This document shows positions 54,501 to 63,300 of a stretch of DNA of 64,000 nucleotides, one piece after another (the first letter of the stretch is position 1; each line of letters opens with the position of its first letter). The notes under the pieces were generated by a model, which saw nothing but the letters and a program-made list of their open reading frames with translations, was not told the origin of the DNA and ran no database searches. Source of the DNA: Massilia sp. W12. Lineage in GTDB: Bacteria; Pseudomonadota; Gammaproteobacteria; Burkholderiales; Burkholderiaceae_D. Both the position numbers and the translations under genes were made by a program. The DNA lies in the NCBI RefSeq assembly GCF_037300705.1, contig NZ_CP147776.1:3038001-3102000 (forward strand), in the 5' to 3' direction.

Positions 54501-57051
54501 GCAGGAATGCGCGCAAAGCCATCAGCTGACTCTGTATATGCTGCTGCTGGCGGCCTGGGCTTTGCTGTTGGCGCGCAGTGCGAATCAGGATTGTGTGGTG
54601 ATCGGCAGTCCGAGCGCTAACCGGCCACTGGCGGACATGGCGGCGCTGCCGGGCTTTTTCGCCAACACCCTGGCGTTGCCGGTGCGCATTGCGCCGCACG
54701 CCAGTCTGGCCGCGTATCTGCAAGCCACACGCGAATTGGTGTTGGCGGCGCAAGACGCCCAGCTGGCCCCGTTTGATCTGGTGGTGGAAGCGCTGCGCCC
54801 GGAGCGCAGTCTGGCCCTGAATCCGATTTTCCAGGCTGCGCTGGCCTGGAATAATACGGCGCAACACAATCAATTCAGCCTGGGCGGGCTGGCCTTGCAC
54901 AGCTGCCCCGCGCCGCAGCTGGATACGCCGTTTGACATCCTGCTGAATATCGAACACAGCGCCAACCGCCTGCAAGCGGAAATCTTGTATTCAGCCGAGC
55001 TGTTCAGCGCCGCGCGCATCGACGATCTGGCGCAAAGTCTGCACGCCCTGCTGCAAGCGATTTGCGCGCCGCAGGCGGCTGACTGTTCTGTGCTGCGTTT
55101 GAATATGCTGTCCGACGCGCAGCTGGAGCGCATCCACAAGCGCTTCAACCCGGCCCCGCAGGCGCTGCCGCCGTTGAGCGTGTTGGATCTGGCGGCGCAG
55201 CAAGCCGCCGCCGCCCCGGCGGCGATTGCGCTTAGCGACGACAGCACGCAAACCCTGAGCCGCGCCGCACTGCAACAGCGCGCCAATCAGCTGGCGCATT
55301 ATCTGCTGCACGCCGGCCTGGGACGGGGACAGGTGGCCGCCATTTGTCTGGAGCGCAGCTTCGATTCCGTGATTGCGATGCTGGCGGTGCTCAAAACCGG
55401 GGCTGCGTATCTGCCGCTTGATCCAAGCCACCCGCCGCAACGCATCGCCGATCTGTGCCAGGATGCGCAAGTGCAACTCGCCTTGTGCACAGCGGCGACG
55501 CAAAGCGCGCTGCCGTCCGGCCTGCGCTGTGTGGCGCTGGATCAGATCGAAAGCGGGCTGGCCGCGCAAGACAGCAGCGCACCGCAAATCACGCTGCAGG
55601 CGCAGGACTTGGCCTGCCTGTTTTACACCTCCGGCTCCAGCGGCAAACCCAAAGGCGTGATGGTCGAACATGGCAATCTGCTGCGTCTGGTGTATCACAA
55701 TCCATTTGCGCCACTGACACAGGATGATTGCATTTCGCACTGCGCAAATATTGCGTTTGACGCCGCCAGCTGGGAAGTCTGGGGCGGCTTGAGCGCCGGC
55801 GCGCGCATTCACATCATCAAAACCGGGCAGATGCTGGACGCCGACAGCCTGCGTGCGCAAATCACTGCAGGCGGCATCAGCGCGCTCTGGCTGACCGTCG
55901 GCTTATTCAATGCGCTCGCGCTGGAATTGGGCGAATGCCTGCGCCAATTGCGCTATGTGCTGGTGGGCGGCGATGTGTTGGATGTGCAAAGAATCGCCGC
56001 CGTTTTGCGCCACCCGCACCGCCCGCAACAGCTGATCAGCTGCTACGGCCCGACCGAGACCACCACCTTCGCCACCACCTGGCCAATTCAGGAAGCGGAC
56101 TTACAGCGTTGCAGCATTCCACTGGGCCACCCGATCGCCAACACCAGCGTGTGGGTGGTGGATGGCGAGGGACAGTTGCAAGCGCCTGGCGTGGTGGGCG
56201 AATTATTGATCGGCGGCGCGGGCGTCGCGCGCGCCTATCTGAAGCGGCCTGATTTGACGCAGGAGCGCTTTATTGCCGACCATTTCAGCGGTCAGCCCGG
56301 CGCGCGGCTGTACCGCAGCGGTGATTTGGGACGCTGGCTGCCGGATGGCCGGCTGGAATTCGCCGGACGCAATGATGCGCAAGTCAAAATCCGGGGTTTT
56401 CGCATTGAACTGGGCGAAATCGAAGCCCGCCTGAGCAGCCATGCCGCCGTGCAAAGCTGCACTGTGCTGGCCTTGGAAGACGCAGTGCGCGGCAAATATC
56501 TGGCCGCCTACTGGGTCGCCCAGCCGGGCCAGCGCGCCAGCGCTGCGGAATTGCGTCACGCCCTGGCGCAGCAATTGCCGGACTATATGACGCCGGCGAT
56601 TTTCATGGAATTGGCGGCCCTGCCCCTGAATGCGAATGGCAAGCTGGATAAACGCGCCTTGCCGCCGCCCCGCCTCACCCTGGAAGCGGGACAGGATGAG
56701 GCGCCGATTGGCGAACTGGAGCAAACCTTGTGCCAAATCTGGAGCGAATTGCTGCGCATTCCAGAAGCCGGGCGCAATGCCAATTTCTTTGAACTGGGCG
56801 GGCATTCGCTGCTGGCCACCCGGCTCGCTTCGCGCCTGCGCCAACTGTATGACCTGCCGCATGTCCTGCCCTGGATTTTCGCGGCGCCGACGCCAGCGGC
56901 GATGGCGCAAAAAATTGATGAACACAATCTGCAACACACCGACGCCGATACTCTGCAAGCCCTCCTTGACCAACTTGAAAGCATGAGCGATGAAGACGCA
57001 AGCGCCACCCTGGCGCACGCCATGCCCAGCCTTGAAAGCCAACCATCATGA
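45586..57051 (+). CDS. Non-ribosomal peptide synthetase, modules 1-4 (A-T-CAT-CAT-CAT)
   Basis: This 3821-aa NRPS has no starter condensation domain. Module 1 is A (core YTSGSTGRPKG near 180) and T (GMHSLQ, Ser562). Modules 2 and 3 are C (HHIISDGW, His758-759 and about 1814), A (YTSGSTGKSKG near 1240 and 2295) and T (GGHSLL, Ser1623 and about 2679). Module 4 is C (His2869), A (YTSGSSGKPKG near 3347) and T (Ser3741). Reading the pocket residues by alignment to PheA, A1, A2 and A3 all give DLFNNALTYK, a code reported for Ala (possibly Gly), and A4 gives about DAWLLGCTFK, a hydrophobic type. There are no epimerase, methylase or thioesterase domains. The C-terminal tail (LLDQLESMSDEDA) is a docking element. 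I start at ATG 45586. The stop overlaps the next start. Confidence 0.95.
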   Translation: MNQQPALPSCITAAIDGPQLAIPALSLHRLFLQRAEGNPDAPALLDGAAQCSYGQLQQKVLSLAHALRAQGAGPGQRVAVCALRGMDLISALLAVLATGAAYVPLDPEWPQERLQWILQDSQAQILLCAGLDCAQPHSLPQKLLQAHACRLFDLGAFDWAAANSAALPAVNAQDSAYLIYTSGSTGRPKGVEITHGNAVNFIVWAQHAFPTLAQECTAFVTSVNFDLSIFEIFAPLAAGGRVRIFANAIALADGAHDVSLLNTVPSALAALLELGALPPAVHNVNLAGEPLKAQLAQRLFAETPVRTLCNLYGPSETTTYSTWVKMERTQGFAPHIGQPIANTRIYLLDEARQPVAPGQIGEIWIGGAGVARGYFGQPALSSERFVADPQQAGAQIYKTGDRGRILPDGNLEYLGRNDFQLKIRGFRIEPGEIEARIAELPQIREVAVDACPDAAGEMRLAAWYSLRNGAAAPSQAALRAHLQDKLPHWMQPSAWLCLAALPQTPNGKLDRKALPPPDFKQVMQGSQARGPREELLAAIVCACLRLPAITREANLFTLGMHSLQALQVLGKIWRACGVKLQPADIQTAPSIAELANLLEQRAAHAAATPPALQANLARQPGQPLHAPATPEQQRLFFIQQMQTGSQAYHLSLGFALQGALDVAALERAYAQLQTRHASLRTVFALHDGAVQQIILPQGAASLRQHDLRELPAAQRQAQAAQLAQASAAAAYDLGQGPLVRLLLLRLDHSAWELHLQQHHIISDGWSQQLLLQDLAAFYQAALSGAAPALNPAPLDMADYACWRAQQDSSAGLAYWRQTLEGAPALLDMPLDFPRPAQQDHQGASLPLQFDAALVAALQTRAESQGLTLYMLLLAAWAALLARYSGQDEVVIGAPAANRALPELEQISGFFANTIALRISLQDDPTFAALLQHCRSQLWGALAHQDVPFDSVVQALRPLRSLAYNPLFQTMLSLNSSAEASLPPLPGLSSRALPPCASAAMFDLSLHLEQDGAGIHGELSYASALFKPGSAARLAHSFSVLLRAMAQAETALLRISALPLLDQAARQEVLYDFNQTSLAFPQQACLHHLFEASVARQPQAIALLHQTQSYSYETLNRMANRVAHALLALGIQADTRIALCCPRTPHLAAALLGILKAGAAYVPLDIDYPPQRLAHMLTDSQTRALLHAGALPAALEQEFSPALNTLPRIDLLALLEEASVPAQEHNPALPLDASQLAYIIYTSGSTGKSKGVAIEHRQAVNFVSWSRQAFPHLGQETVLFATSINFDLSIFEFFATLAAGGRVRLLRNALDIASAGQDGTLINSVPSALAALADIDGIPPGVHTINLAGEPLKQALVQRMFASSRVQRICNLYGPSETTTYSTWCEMDRASGFVSHIGKPLANTQIYILDSQMQPAPVGVVGEMWIGGDGVARGYLLRPDLSAERFLDNPFAPGRLYKTGDLGRWRADGNLDYLGRNDFQVKIRGFRIEPGEIEARLAELPQVRDAVVLARADAPGDMRLVAYLTAASGQQLEAAACRAHLAAHLPEFMLPSAFVLLDTLPLTPNGKLDRKALPAPDYAQLAARSQDAPPQGEIENALAQIFCRVLQLPQISRHASFFELGGHSLLALQLLNQIGRAFGLSLNVRQLFEAPSVAQLAQLLPGARASLPPLQAVPRQPGQALHAPATAEQQRLFFIQQMQTGSQAYHLSLGFALQGALDVAALERAYAQLQTRHASLRTVFALHDGAVQQIILPQGAASLRQHDLRELPAAQRQAQAAQLAQASAAAAYDLGQGPLVRLLLLRLDHSAWELHLQQHHIISDGWSQQLLLQDLAAFYQAALSGAAPALNPAPLDMADYACWRAQQDSSAGLAYWRQTLEGAPALLDMPLDFPRPAQQDHQGASLPLQFDAALVAALQTRAESQGLTLYMLLLAAWAALLARYSGQDEVVIGAPAANRALPELEQISGFFANTIALRISLQDDPTFAALLQHCRSQLWGALAHQDVPFDSVVQALRPLRSLAYNPLFQTMLSLNSSAEASLPPLPGLSSRALPPCASAAMFDLSLHLEQDGAGIHGELSYASALFKPESAARLAHSFSVLLRAMAQAETALLRISALPLLDQAARQEVLYDFNQTSLAFPQQACLHHLFEASVARQPQAIALLHQTQSYSYETLNRMANRVAHALLALGIQADTRIALCCPRTPHLAAALLGILKAGAAYVPLDIDYPPQRLAHMLADSQARALLHAGALPAALEQEFSPALNTLPRIDLLALLEQASVPAQEHNPALPLDASQLAYIIYTSGSTGKSKGVAIEHRQAVNFVSWSRQAFPHLGQETVLFATSINFDLSIFEFFATLAAGGRVRLLRNALDIASAGQDGTLINSVPSALAALADIDGIPPGVHTINLAGEPLKQALVQRLFASSRVQRICNLYGPSETTTYSTWCEMDRASGFVSHIGKPLANTQIYILDSQMQPAPVGVVGEMWIGGDGVARGYLLRPDLSAERFLDNPFAPGRLYKTGDLGRWRADGNLDYLGRNDFQVKIRGFRIEPGEIEARLAELPQVRDAVVLARADAPGDMRLVAYLTAASGQQLEAAACRAHLAAHLPEFMLPSAFVLLDTLPLTPNGKLDRKALPAPDYAQLAARSQDAPPQGEIENALAQIFCRVLQLPQISRHASFFELGGHSLLALQLLNQLKQYGLSVTLRELFAAPDVAQLARLAQSNRVSQTAAALAPLKRLGRQRAPASAAQQRLWFMHQLQGDSLAYHLPLCFSLQGALDVAALQSACDTLCARHEILRTTFMEQDGRAWQVAQPAGAADFTCLTVSADSLSGAAAEADTLLAQLCRQSFDLERGPLLRFCLLQLDAQHWRFLILQHHIISDGWSFGLLLQELDQLYRAAIQGAPAALPAPALQFSDYAHWLEQAPQQAAQQAALAFWRERLAGAPPQLELPGDFPRPPYSTHRAGTHALTFDAALLAQLQECAQSHQLTLYMLLLAAWALLLARSANQDCVVIGSPSANRPLADMAALPGFFANTLALPVRIAPHASLAAYLQATRELVLAAQDAQLAPFDLVVEALRPERSLALNPIFQAALAWNNTAQHNQFSLGGLALHSCPAPQLDTPFDILLNIEHSANRLQAEILYSAELFSAARIDDLAQSLHALLQAICAPQAADCSVLRLNMLSDAQLERIHKRFNPAPQALPPLSVLDLAAQQAAAAPAAIALSDDSTQTLSRAALQQRANQLAHYLLHAGLGRGQVAAICLERSFDSVIAMLAVLKTGAAYLPLDPSHPPQRIADLCQDAQVQLALCTAATQSALPSGLRCVALDQIESGLAAQDSSAPQITLQAQDLACLFYTSGSSGKPKGVMVEHGNLLRLVYHNPFAPLTQDDCISHCANIAFDAASWEVWGGLSAGARIHIIKTGQMLDADSLRAQITAGGISALWLTVGLFNALALELGECLRQLRYVLVGGDVLDVQRIAAVLRHPHRPQQLISCYGPTETTTFATTWPIQEADLQRCSIPLGHPIANTSVWVVDGEGQLQAPGVVGELLIGGAGVARAYLKRPDLTQERFIADHFSGQPGARLYRSGDLGRWLPDGRLEFAGRNDAQVKIRGFRIELGEIEARLSSHAAVQSCTVLALEDAVRGKYLAAYWVAQPGQRASAAELRHALAQQLPDYMTPAIFMELAALPLNANGKLDKRALPPPRLTLEAGQDEAPIGELEQTLCQIWSELLRIPEAGRNANFFELGGHSLLATRLASRLRQLYDLPHVLPWIFAAPTPAAMAQKIDEHNLQHTDADTLQALLDQLESMSDEDASATLAHAMPSLESQPS
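47479..50478 (+). repeat. Module-2 copy of a 3-kb internal duplication
   Basis: The DNA of module 2 from the start of its C domain to the T domain repeats at 50647-53646 with an offset of 3168 bases. Protein differences I found are very few: Gly/Glu (KPGSAARL/KPESAARL), Thr/Ala twice (LTDSQT/LADSQA), Glu/Gln (LEEAS/LEQAS) and Met/Leu (RMFASS/RLFASS). The pair is a recent in-frame module duplication. Confidence 0.9.
50647..53646 (+). repeat. Module-3 copy of a 3-kb internal duplication
   Basis: Second copy of the C-A-T tract described at 47479-50478. Identity ends inside the T domain, after LLALQLLNQ, where module 2 continues IGRAFGLSLN and module 3 continues LKQYGLSVT. The left border lies at the C-domain start, after a differing inter-module linker. 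The borders are therefore at domain edges, keeping the frame. Confidence 0.9.
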
Positions 57052-60000
57052 GCGATTTAAACGCCCGCCTCGCCAACCTGTCACCGGAAAAACGCGCACT
57101 CTTAATGCAACAGCTGGCGCGCCAGGCCGGCGCCAAACCCAAGCACGAGATTGTGGCGCGCGTGCGCCCGGAGCGGATTCCAGCCTCTTTTGCCCAGCAA
57201 AGGCTGTGGATTATGGATCAGTTGGATGAAAATTCTTCAACCTACAATGTGCCGGACGCGGTCTGGCTTAGCGGTGAGTTGCAAATTGATGCGCTGCAAG
57301 CGGCTTTAAGCGAACTGCTGCGCCGCCATGAAGTGCTGCGCACCGTCATCAAACACGATGAACAAGGCCCGTTTCAAGCGATTGAAGCGGCGCGGCCCTA
57401 TGTGTTGGCGCAGCATGATTTGCGCAGCGCTGATCTGGAACAGGCGCGCGCACAAGCCTTAACTCTGGTCAAGCAGGCTGCGCGGCTGCCGTTCAAACTC
57501 GACAGCGGCCCGCTGTTTCGCGCCGCCTTATACCAGGTCGATACGCGGCAATGGCTGTTTTTCCTGAATGCCCATCACATCGTGATTGATGGCTGGTCAT
57601 ACAGCATTGTGTATGACGAACTGTTCGCGCTGTACCAGGCGTTTTCGCAAGGGCTGCCCAATCCGCTGCCGGAGCCGACCCTGCAATACGCCGATTACAC
57701 CCTGTGGCAACACGAGTATCTGGCGCCGCAGGGGCCGGTGCTGCAAACCCAGCTGAATTACTGGAAAGACAAGCTCAGCGGCAATTTGCCGGTGCTGGAA
57801 CTGCCGAATGACTTCCCGCGTCCGCCGCGTCCGACTTTTATCGGCGACAGCGTGCGCTACCGTTTCGATGGCGCAGTCTGGCGCCAGCTGCAGCAATTCG
57901 CACAACACGAGGGCGTCACCCCCTTCATGCTGTTCGCCGCCCTGCTCTCCGTGATGCTGACGCGCCATGCAGCGCAGGAAGAATTGGTGTTGGGCATGGG
58001 GGTGGCCAACCGCCACCGTCTGGAAGTGGAAAAATTGTGCGGCTTTTTCGTCAACACCCTGCCGCTGCGGATTGATTTGTCGGCCAATCCGGGCCTGCGT
58101 GAATTGCTCGCGGCAGTCAAGCGCGACACCCTGGACGCCTATTCGCACCAGGATTTGCCGCTCGAACGCCTGCTCAAAGAATTGGATCTGGAACGCAATA
58201 TGAGCCATGCGCCGCTGTTCCAATCCATGCTGTTCTTCCAGAATCTGCCGACGCTGGATCTGGAATTGCCGGGCCTGCATGTCAATCCGGTCAAGGATTT
58301 GAACGCCGGCGTGGCGCGCACGGATCTGACTTTCTTTGCGCTGGAAATCGATGGCACGCTGGAGTTGTACATTGAATTCGCCACCGATCTGTTCACCCGC
58401 CAGACGGTGCTGGCGATGGCGCAACGTCTGCAAGCCCTGGCGCGCGCCGCGCTTGAACAGCCGGAACAGCCGGTGATGTTGCTCGATATGCTGCCCGAGC
58501 ACGAGCGCGAACGCTTAAGCCACAGCTGGAATGAAACCCGCCACCATGGTCTGGAACAGGGTTTGACGCATGAATTATTCCTGCGCCAGGCGCAAGCCAC
58601 GCCCGACGCCTGCGCCGTGGTGTGCCAGGACAAGCGCCTGACGTATCGCGAATTGCAAGCGCGCGCGCTGCAAATCGCCAGCGCGCTGCAAGGCGCCGGC
58701 GCGCAAGCCGGCGAGATGATCGGAATTTATCTGCCGCGCAGCGCCGATATGCTGGCCGCCGCATTGGGCGTCATGATCGCCGGTTGCGCCTATGTGCCGA
58801 TGGACCCGGCCTTCCCCGCCGAACGCCTGGGTTTTATGCAAGAAGACGCCGGTTTGCGTCACATTGTCAGCAATCTGGCCTTGCGCGCCAGCATGCCGGG
58901 ACAGGCGAAAGCCGTCTTGCTGGAAGAGTGCCAGGGGTTGCCGGCGCCGCGCGCGGTTGACTGTACGCCACAGGATTGCGCCTATGTGATCTTCACCTCC
59001 GGCTCCACCGGACGCCCGAAAGGCGTGCAGGCGCCGCACAGCGCGGTGGTGAATTTCCTGCGCAGCATGGCGCAGCAACCCGGTTTGCAGGCGCAAGACC
59101 GCTTATGCGCCGTCACCACGCTGTCATTTGATATTGCGGTGCTGGAATTATTTTTGCCCTTAAGCGTCGGCGCCTGCGTGGTGCTGGCCGGGGCTGATGT
59201 GACGGGCGACGGCCAAGCCCTGGCCGCGCTGCTGGAAGCGGAAGATTGCACGGTGATGCAAGCCACCCCGGCCACCTGGCGCATGCTGCTGGCCGCCGGC
59301 TGGCGTCCGCATCCCGGCTTGCGCATGCTGTGTGGCGGCGAAGCGATGCCGGCGGATCTGGCGCACACCCTGCTGCAAGGCGGGGCTGCGCTGTGGAATA
59401 TGTACGGGCCGACTGAAACCACGGTCTGGTCTGCCTGCAGCCGCTTGCAGCCGGATGCGCCGATCAACGCTGGCCGCCCGATCGCCAACACCACGCTGTA
59501 TGTGGTCGATAAGCATATGCAACTCTGTCCCATCGGCGTGCCGGGAGAATTATTGATCGGCGGCGCCGGCGTCACCCTGGGTTATTTGCACCGGCCTGAA
59601 TTGACCGCTGAAAAATTCATTCCCGATCATTTCAGCGCCCAAGGCGCCGGACGGCTGTACCGCACCGGCGATCTGGCGCGCTGGCGGCATGACGGCAATC
59701 TGGAAATCATGGGCCGGCTCGACCATCAAATCAAGCTGCGCGGTTATCGCATCGAACTGGGCGAAATTGAAGCGGTGTTGCAGGAAGTGGCCGGGGTGCG
59801 CCAGGCAGTGGCGCTGTGCCGTGAGGATCAGCCCGGCAATCCCTGTATCGTCGCCTATCTGGTGGGGACGCAGGCGCTGCCGCAAGAAGCGTTGCGCGCT
59901 GCGCTGGCCAAGCGTTTGCCGGAATACATGCTGCCGGCGCATATCGTGCAACTTGAAGCGCTGCCGCTGACGCCCAACGGCAAAATCGACCGCCGCGCCC

Positions 60001-60362
60001 TGCCCGCCCCGCTGCTGCAAGTCAGCCACGGCAAGCCGGCCAATGCGCAGGAAGAAACGTTATGCGCCATCTTCGCCGAATTGCTCGGCCTGCCCGCAGT
60101 CGGCGTGGACGACGATTTCTTCCGCATGGGCGGGCACTCACTCTCAGCAACCCAGGCGATTGCGCGCATCAATCAAAGTTTTGGCGCGCAGCTCGGCTTG
60201 CGCGCCCTGTTTGAGGCCGCCACCCCGGCCAAAATGGCGGCCCTGCTGTTGCAACAGCAAGTCGCCAGCGTCGATGCCGCCGCGCTGGCCGACATGCTGT
60301 CCCAGCTCGAAGGCCTGTCTGAAGATGAAATCGCAGCCATGCTGGCTGCTGAAAGCGCTTGA
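57048..60362 (+). CDS. Non-ribosomal peptide synthetase, module 5 (C-A-T)
   Basis: This 1104-aa single-module NRPS has an N-terminal docking helix (LANLSPEKRALLMQQLARQ), a condensation domain (HHIVIDGWSYS, His176-177), an adenylation domain (FTSGSTGRPKG near 649) and a T domain (GGHSLS, Ser1031). Pocket residues read about DILQLGMVWK, close to the established Gly code DILQLG(L/M)(I/V)WK, so glycine is predicted. The C-terminal tail (LSQLEGLSEDEIAAML) is a docking segment for the next protein. It overlaps the first NRPS by four bases, and two bases separate it from the third. Confidence 0.95.
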   Translation: MSDLNARLANLSPEKRALLMQQLARQAGAKPKHEIVARVRPERIPASFAQQRLWIMDQLDENSSTYNVPDAVWLSGELQIDALQAALSELLRRHEVLRTVIKHDEQGPFQAIEAARPYVLAQHDLRSADLEQARAQALTLVKQAARLPFKLDSGPLFRAALYQVDTRQWLFFLNAHHIVIDGWSYSIVYDELFALYQAFSQGLPNPLPEPTLQYADYTLWQHEYLAPQGPVLQTQLNYWKDKLSGNLPVLELPNDFPRPPRPTFIGDSVRYRFDGAVWRQLQQFAQHEGVTPFMLFAALLSVMLTRHAAQEELVLGMGVANRHRLEVEKLCGFFVNTLPLRIDLSANPGLRELLAAVKRDTLDAYSHQDLPLERLLKELDLERNMSHAPLFQSMLFFQNLPTLDLELPGLHVNPVKDLNAGVARTDLTFFALEIDGTLELYIEFATDLFTRQTVLAMAQRLQALARAALEQPEQPVMLLDMLPEHERERLSHSWNETRHHGLEQGLTHELFLRQAQATPDACAVVCQDKRLTYRELQARALQIASALQGAGAQAGEMIGIYLPRSADMLAAALGVMIAGCAYVPMDPAFPAERLGFMQEDAGLRHIVSNLALRASMPGQAKAVLLEECQGLPAPRAVDCTPQDCAYVIFTSGSTGRPKGVQAPHSAVVNFLRSMAQQPGLQAQDRLCAVTTLSFDIAVLELFLPLSVGACVVLAGADVTGDGQALAALLEAEDCTVMQATPATWRMLLAAGWRPHPGLRMLCGGEAMPADLAHTLLQGGAALWNMYGPTETTVWSACSRLQPDAPINAGRPIANTTLYVVDKHMQLCPIGVPGELLIGGAGVTLGYLHRPELTAEKFIPDHFSAQGAGRLYRTGDLARWRHDGNLEIMGRLDHQIKLRGYRIELGEIEAVLQEVAGVRQAVALCREDQPGNPCIVAYLVGTQALPQEALRAALAKRLPEYMLPAHIVQLEALPLTPNGKIDRRALPAPLLQVSHGKPANAQEETLCAIFAELLGLPAVGVDDDFFRMGGHSLSATQAIARINQSFGAQLGLRALFEAATPAKMAALLLQQQVASVDAAALADMLSQLEGLSEDEIAAMLAAESA

Positions 60363-60364
60363 TC

Positions 60365-63300
60365 ATGAACCAGGATTTGCAACAACGACTGTCCCGTTTA
60401 ACACCGCAGCAACTGGCTTTGCTGCAACAAAAGCTGGCCAAAGGCGGGGCCGCGCCGGCAGCCCCGGCAGACCCCGCCGCCGACTGGATTGCGGCCCATC
60501 CGCTGGCTGACGGGGTGCGCATTGAACAAGCTCCGCAACAGCAGCGCCTGTGGTTTTACGAACGCATGCAAGCGCAGGCCGGCGCCTATCATCTGTACCA
60601 GATTTTGCAGCTGCATGGCGCGCTCGATGTGGCCGCCTTACAAGGTGCGCTGCAGGACATGGCGCAACGGCACGACGCCTTGCGTTTAGCCTTTACGGAA
60701 GAAGATGGCCGCCCCCTGGTGTGGCGTGCGGCGCAAGTGACGATCGGTTTGCAGGAATTTGATTTGCGCCAGCTCGCGCCCTCAGTGCAACAGGCGCGCG
60801 CTTTGCAAATGGCGCAAGAAGCCAGCCGGATTCCCTTTGATCTGTCACAACCGGGCTTAATGCGCGCGCAATTGCTGACGCTTGGCGCACAAGAATTTGT
60901 GCTGATCCTGGTGTTTCATCACATCGTGCTGGATGGCTGGGCGCTGAATCTGTATGTGCAGGAATTTTTCGCCTGCTATCACGCCCGCCAGCAAGGCCGG
61001 CAAGCGGATTTGCCGCCCGCCGGCATGGCCTATTCCGATTGGCTGCACTGGCAAAGCAGCGCTGCGCAACAAGCACAGCGGCAAGAGCAGACCGCCTGGT
61101 GGTTGCAAACCTTGCAAGGCTGTCCGGCTTATCTGAGCTTGCCGTTTGATCAGGCCCCGGCGCGCGAGTCGCGCATGCGCGGCGCCCGGCATAACTTTAC
61201 GCTGGAGGCGTCTCTGCAAAGCAAATTGCAGGAATTCGCGAACGCGCATGGACTGACCATGTTCATGCTGTATTCCAGCGCCTTTGCGCTGTTGCTCGCG
61301 CGCCTGTGCGGGCAGCAGGATGTGGTGCTGGGCACGCCGCTGGCCAATCGCGATCAAGCGCGCCAGCAAAGCATGCTGGGCATGCTGGCGAATACCCTGG
61401 CCTTGCGTTTTCAAATGGAAGACGATCCCGACTGCCTGACCTTCCTGGCGCGCGCCAAAGCGCATTTCCTGGAAGCATGGCAACGCGGCGCGGCCCCGCT
61501 GGAAGAGATTGTGGATGGCCTGCGGCCAGAGCGGATTGCCGGCCGCGCCCCGCTGGTGCAAGCGCTGTTCGTCATCAGTCCGCCAGCCTCGGGGCAGCGC
61601 AATGAGGACGGCATGCGGATTACCACCATCAATCCGGGCATGCATGTGGCGCGCTTTGAACTCACCCTCAGTATGGAATCTGGCGCACAAGGCTGGCTGT
61701 GCGCGTTTGACTACGATATCGATCTGTTTGACGGCGCCAGCATCGAACGCATGGCGCAGCAATGGCAAACCCTGTTGCACAGCATGCTGGCGCAGCCGGA
61801 TTGCGCAATTTCGCGCCTGCCTCTGCTGCCGCCTGAGCAGCAAACTGCGTTGCTGGCGCTGGGCGATGGCGGGCCGGCGCTGGACGGGCCGGCGCAATGT
61901 CTGCATGAATTGCTGCCGCAGGCGGCGGCCCGCACGCCGCAGGCGATTGCGCTGGTGGATGGCGCACGCAGCTGGACTTACGCCAGGCTGTATGCCGAGG
62001 TGCGCACGCTGGCGGCGCATCTGCAAGCCGCCGGCGGCGCGCCGCAGCAGCGCATCGCCTTTATCGCCGACCGCAGCGCGGAAGCGGTGTTGGCGCTGCT
62101 GGCGATTGGCGCGGTGGGCGCCGCCTATGTGCCGCTGGATGGCAGCCTGCCGGCGCAACGTTTGCAATTCATGCTGGAAGATAGCGGCGCCAGCCTGCTG
62201 TTGCACAATCAGGCCGGAGCCGCCAGCGCCGCCGCCACTGGCGTGGCGCTGCTGTCGATTGAAAACGCGCTGCGCAGTGCGCCAGCCTGCGATTACCAGG
62301 CCCCGCCGCTGGCCGCCGGATCTTGCGCGTATGTGATTTACACCTCCGGCTCCAGCGGCCAGCCCAAGGGCGTGATGTTAAGCCATGCCCAGGTGATGAA
62401 TCTGGTGCGCGGCTTTGCGGCCCGCCATCCTTTCGCCAACCAGCGCCTGCTGATGATTCCGCCGCTGATGTTTGACGCCTCGGTGGGCGATCTGTTTCCC
62501 GTCATCGCCAGCAGCGCGACGCTGGTTTTGCACCCGGCCCCGCAAACCTTAAACGCAGCCGCCTTGCAAGCGTTCTGCCAGCAACAGCAAGTGACGGCGA
62601 TTGACGCGCCGGCGGCTTTGTGGCGGCGCTGGACCGACGATTTAGCCGCCCTGCCCGCGCCGCGTCTGCCCGGTTTGCAATTGCTGATGTTTGGCGGCGA
62701 AGCGGTCTCGCTGGAACTGGTGCAGCGCTTTGCCGCCCTGACCGGACAGCGGGTATTGCTGGCGAATCATTATGGCCCGACGGAAGCGGCGGTGTGCGCC
62801 ACCATGCAAAGCACGGTGGACGGGGCCGGGCTGCCGGCGGGCGAATTGTCCATCGGCACGCCGCTGCCAGGGGTGCGGATTTATATTCTGGATGCGCATG
62901 GCCAGCTGGTGCCGCAAGGCGCTGTGGGCGAATTGTGCATCGCCGGCGCCGGCGTGGCGCTGGGTTATCTTGGCTTGCCGGAACAAAATGCGCAGCGTTT
63001 TTGCGCCGATCCCTTCACGCCCGGCGCGCGCATGTACAAAAGCGGCGACCTGGCGCGCTTTAGCAGCGCGGGCCGGCTGCACTTCATCGGGCGGCGCGAT
63101 CATCAAGTCAAATTGCGCGGTTTTCGCATTGAGCTGGGTGAAATCGAGCATGCGGCAAACAGCTGCGCCGGGGTGCAGGCGGCAATCGCCGGGGTTTGCG
63201 AGATCAAACCGGGCGACCAGCGTTTGGCGCTGTGGTATGTCGGCGCGCCGGCGCAAAACGAGTTGCGCAGCGAGTTGGCGCAACGTTTGCCGCAAGCCAT

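Noticed and set aside
46396-57042. Several 200-460-codon open frames antisense to the NRPS genes
   Set aside because: They mirror the GC-rich codon bias of the sense strand, repeat in each module and match no family.
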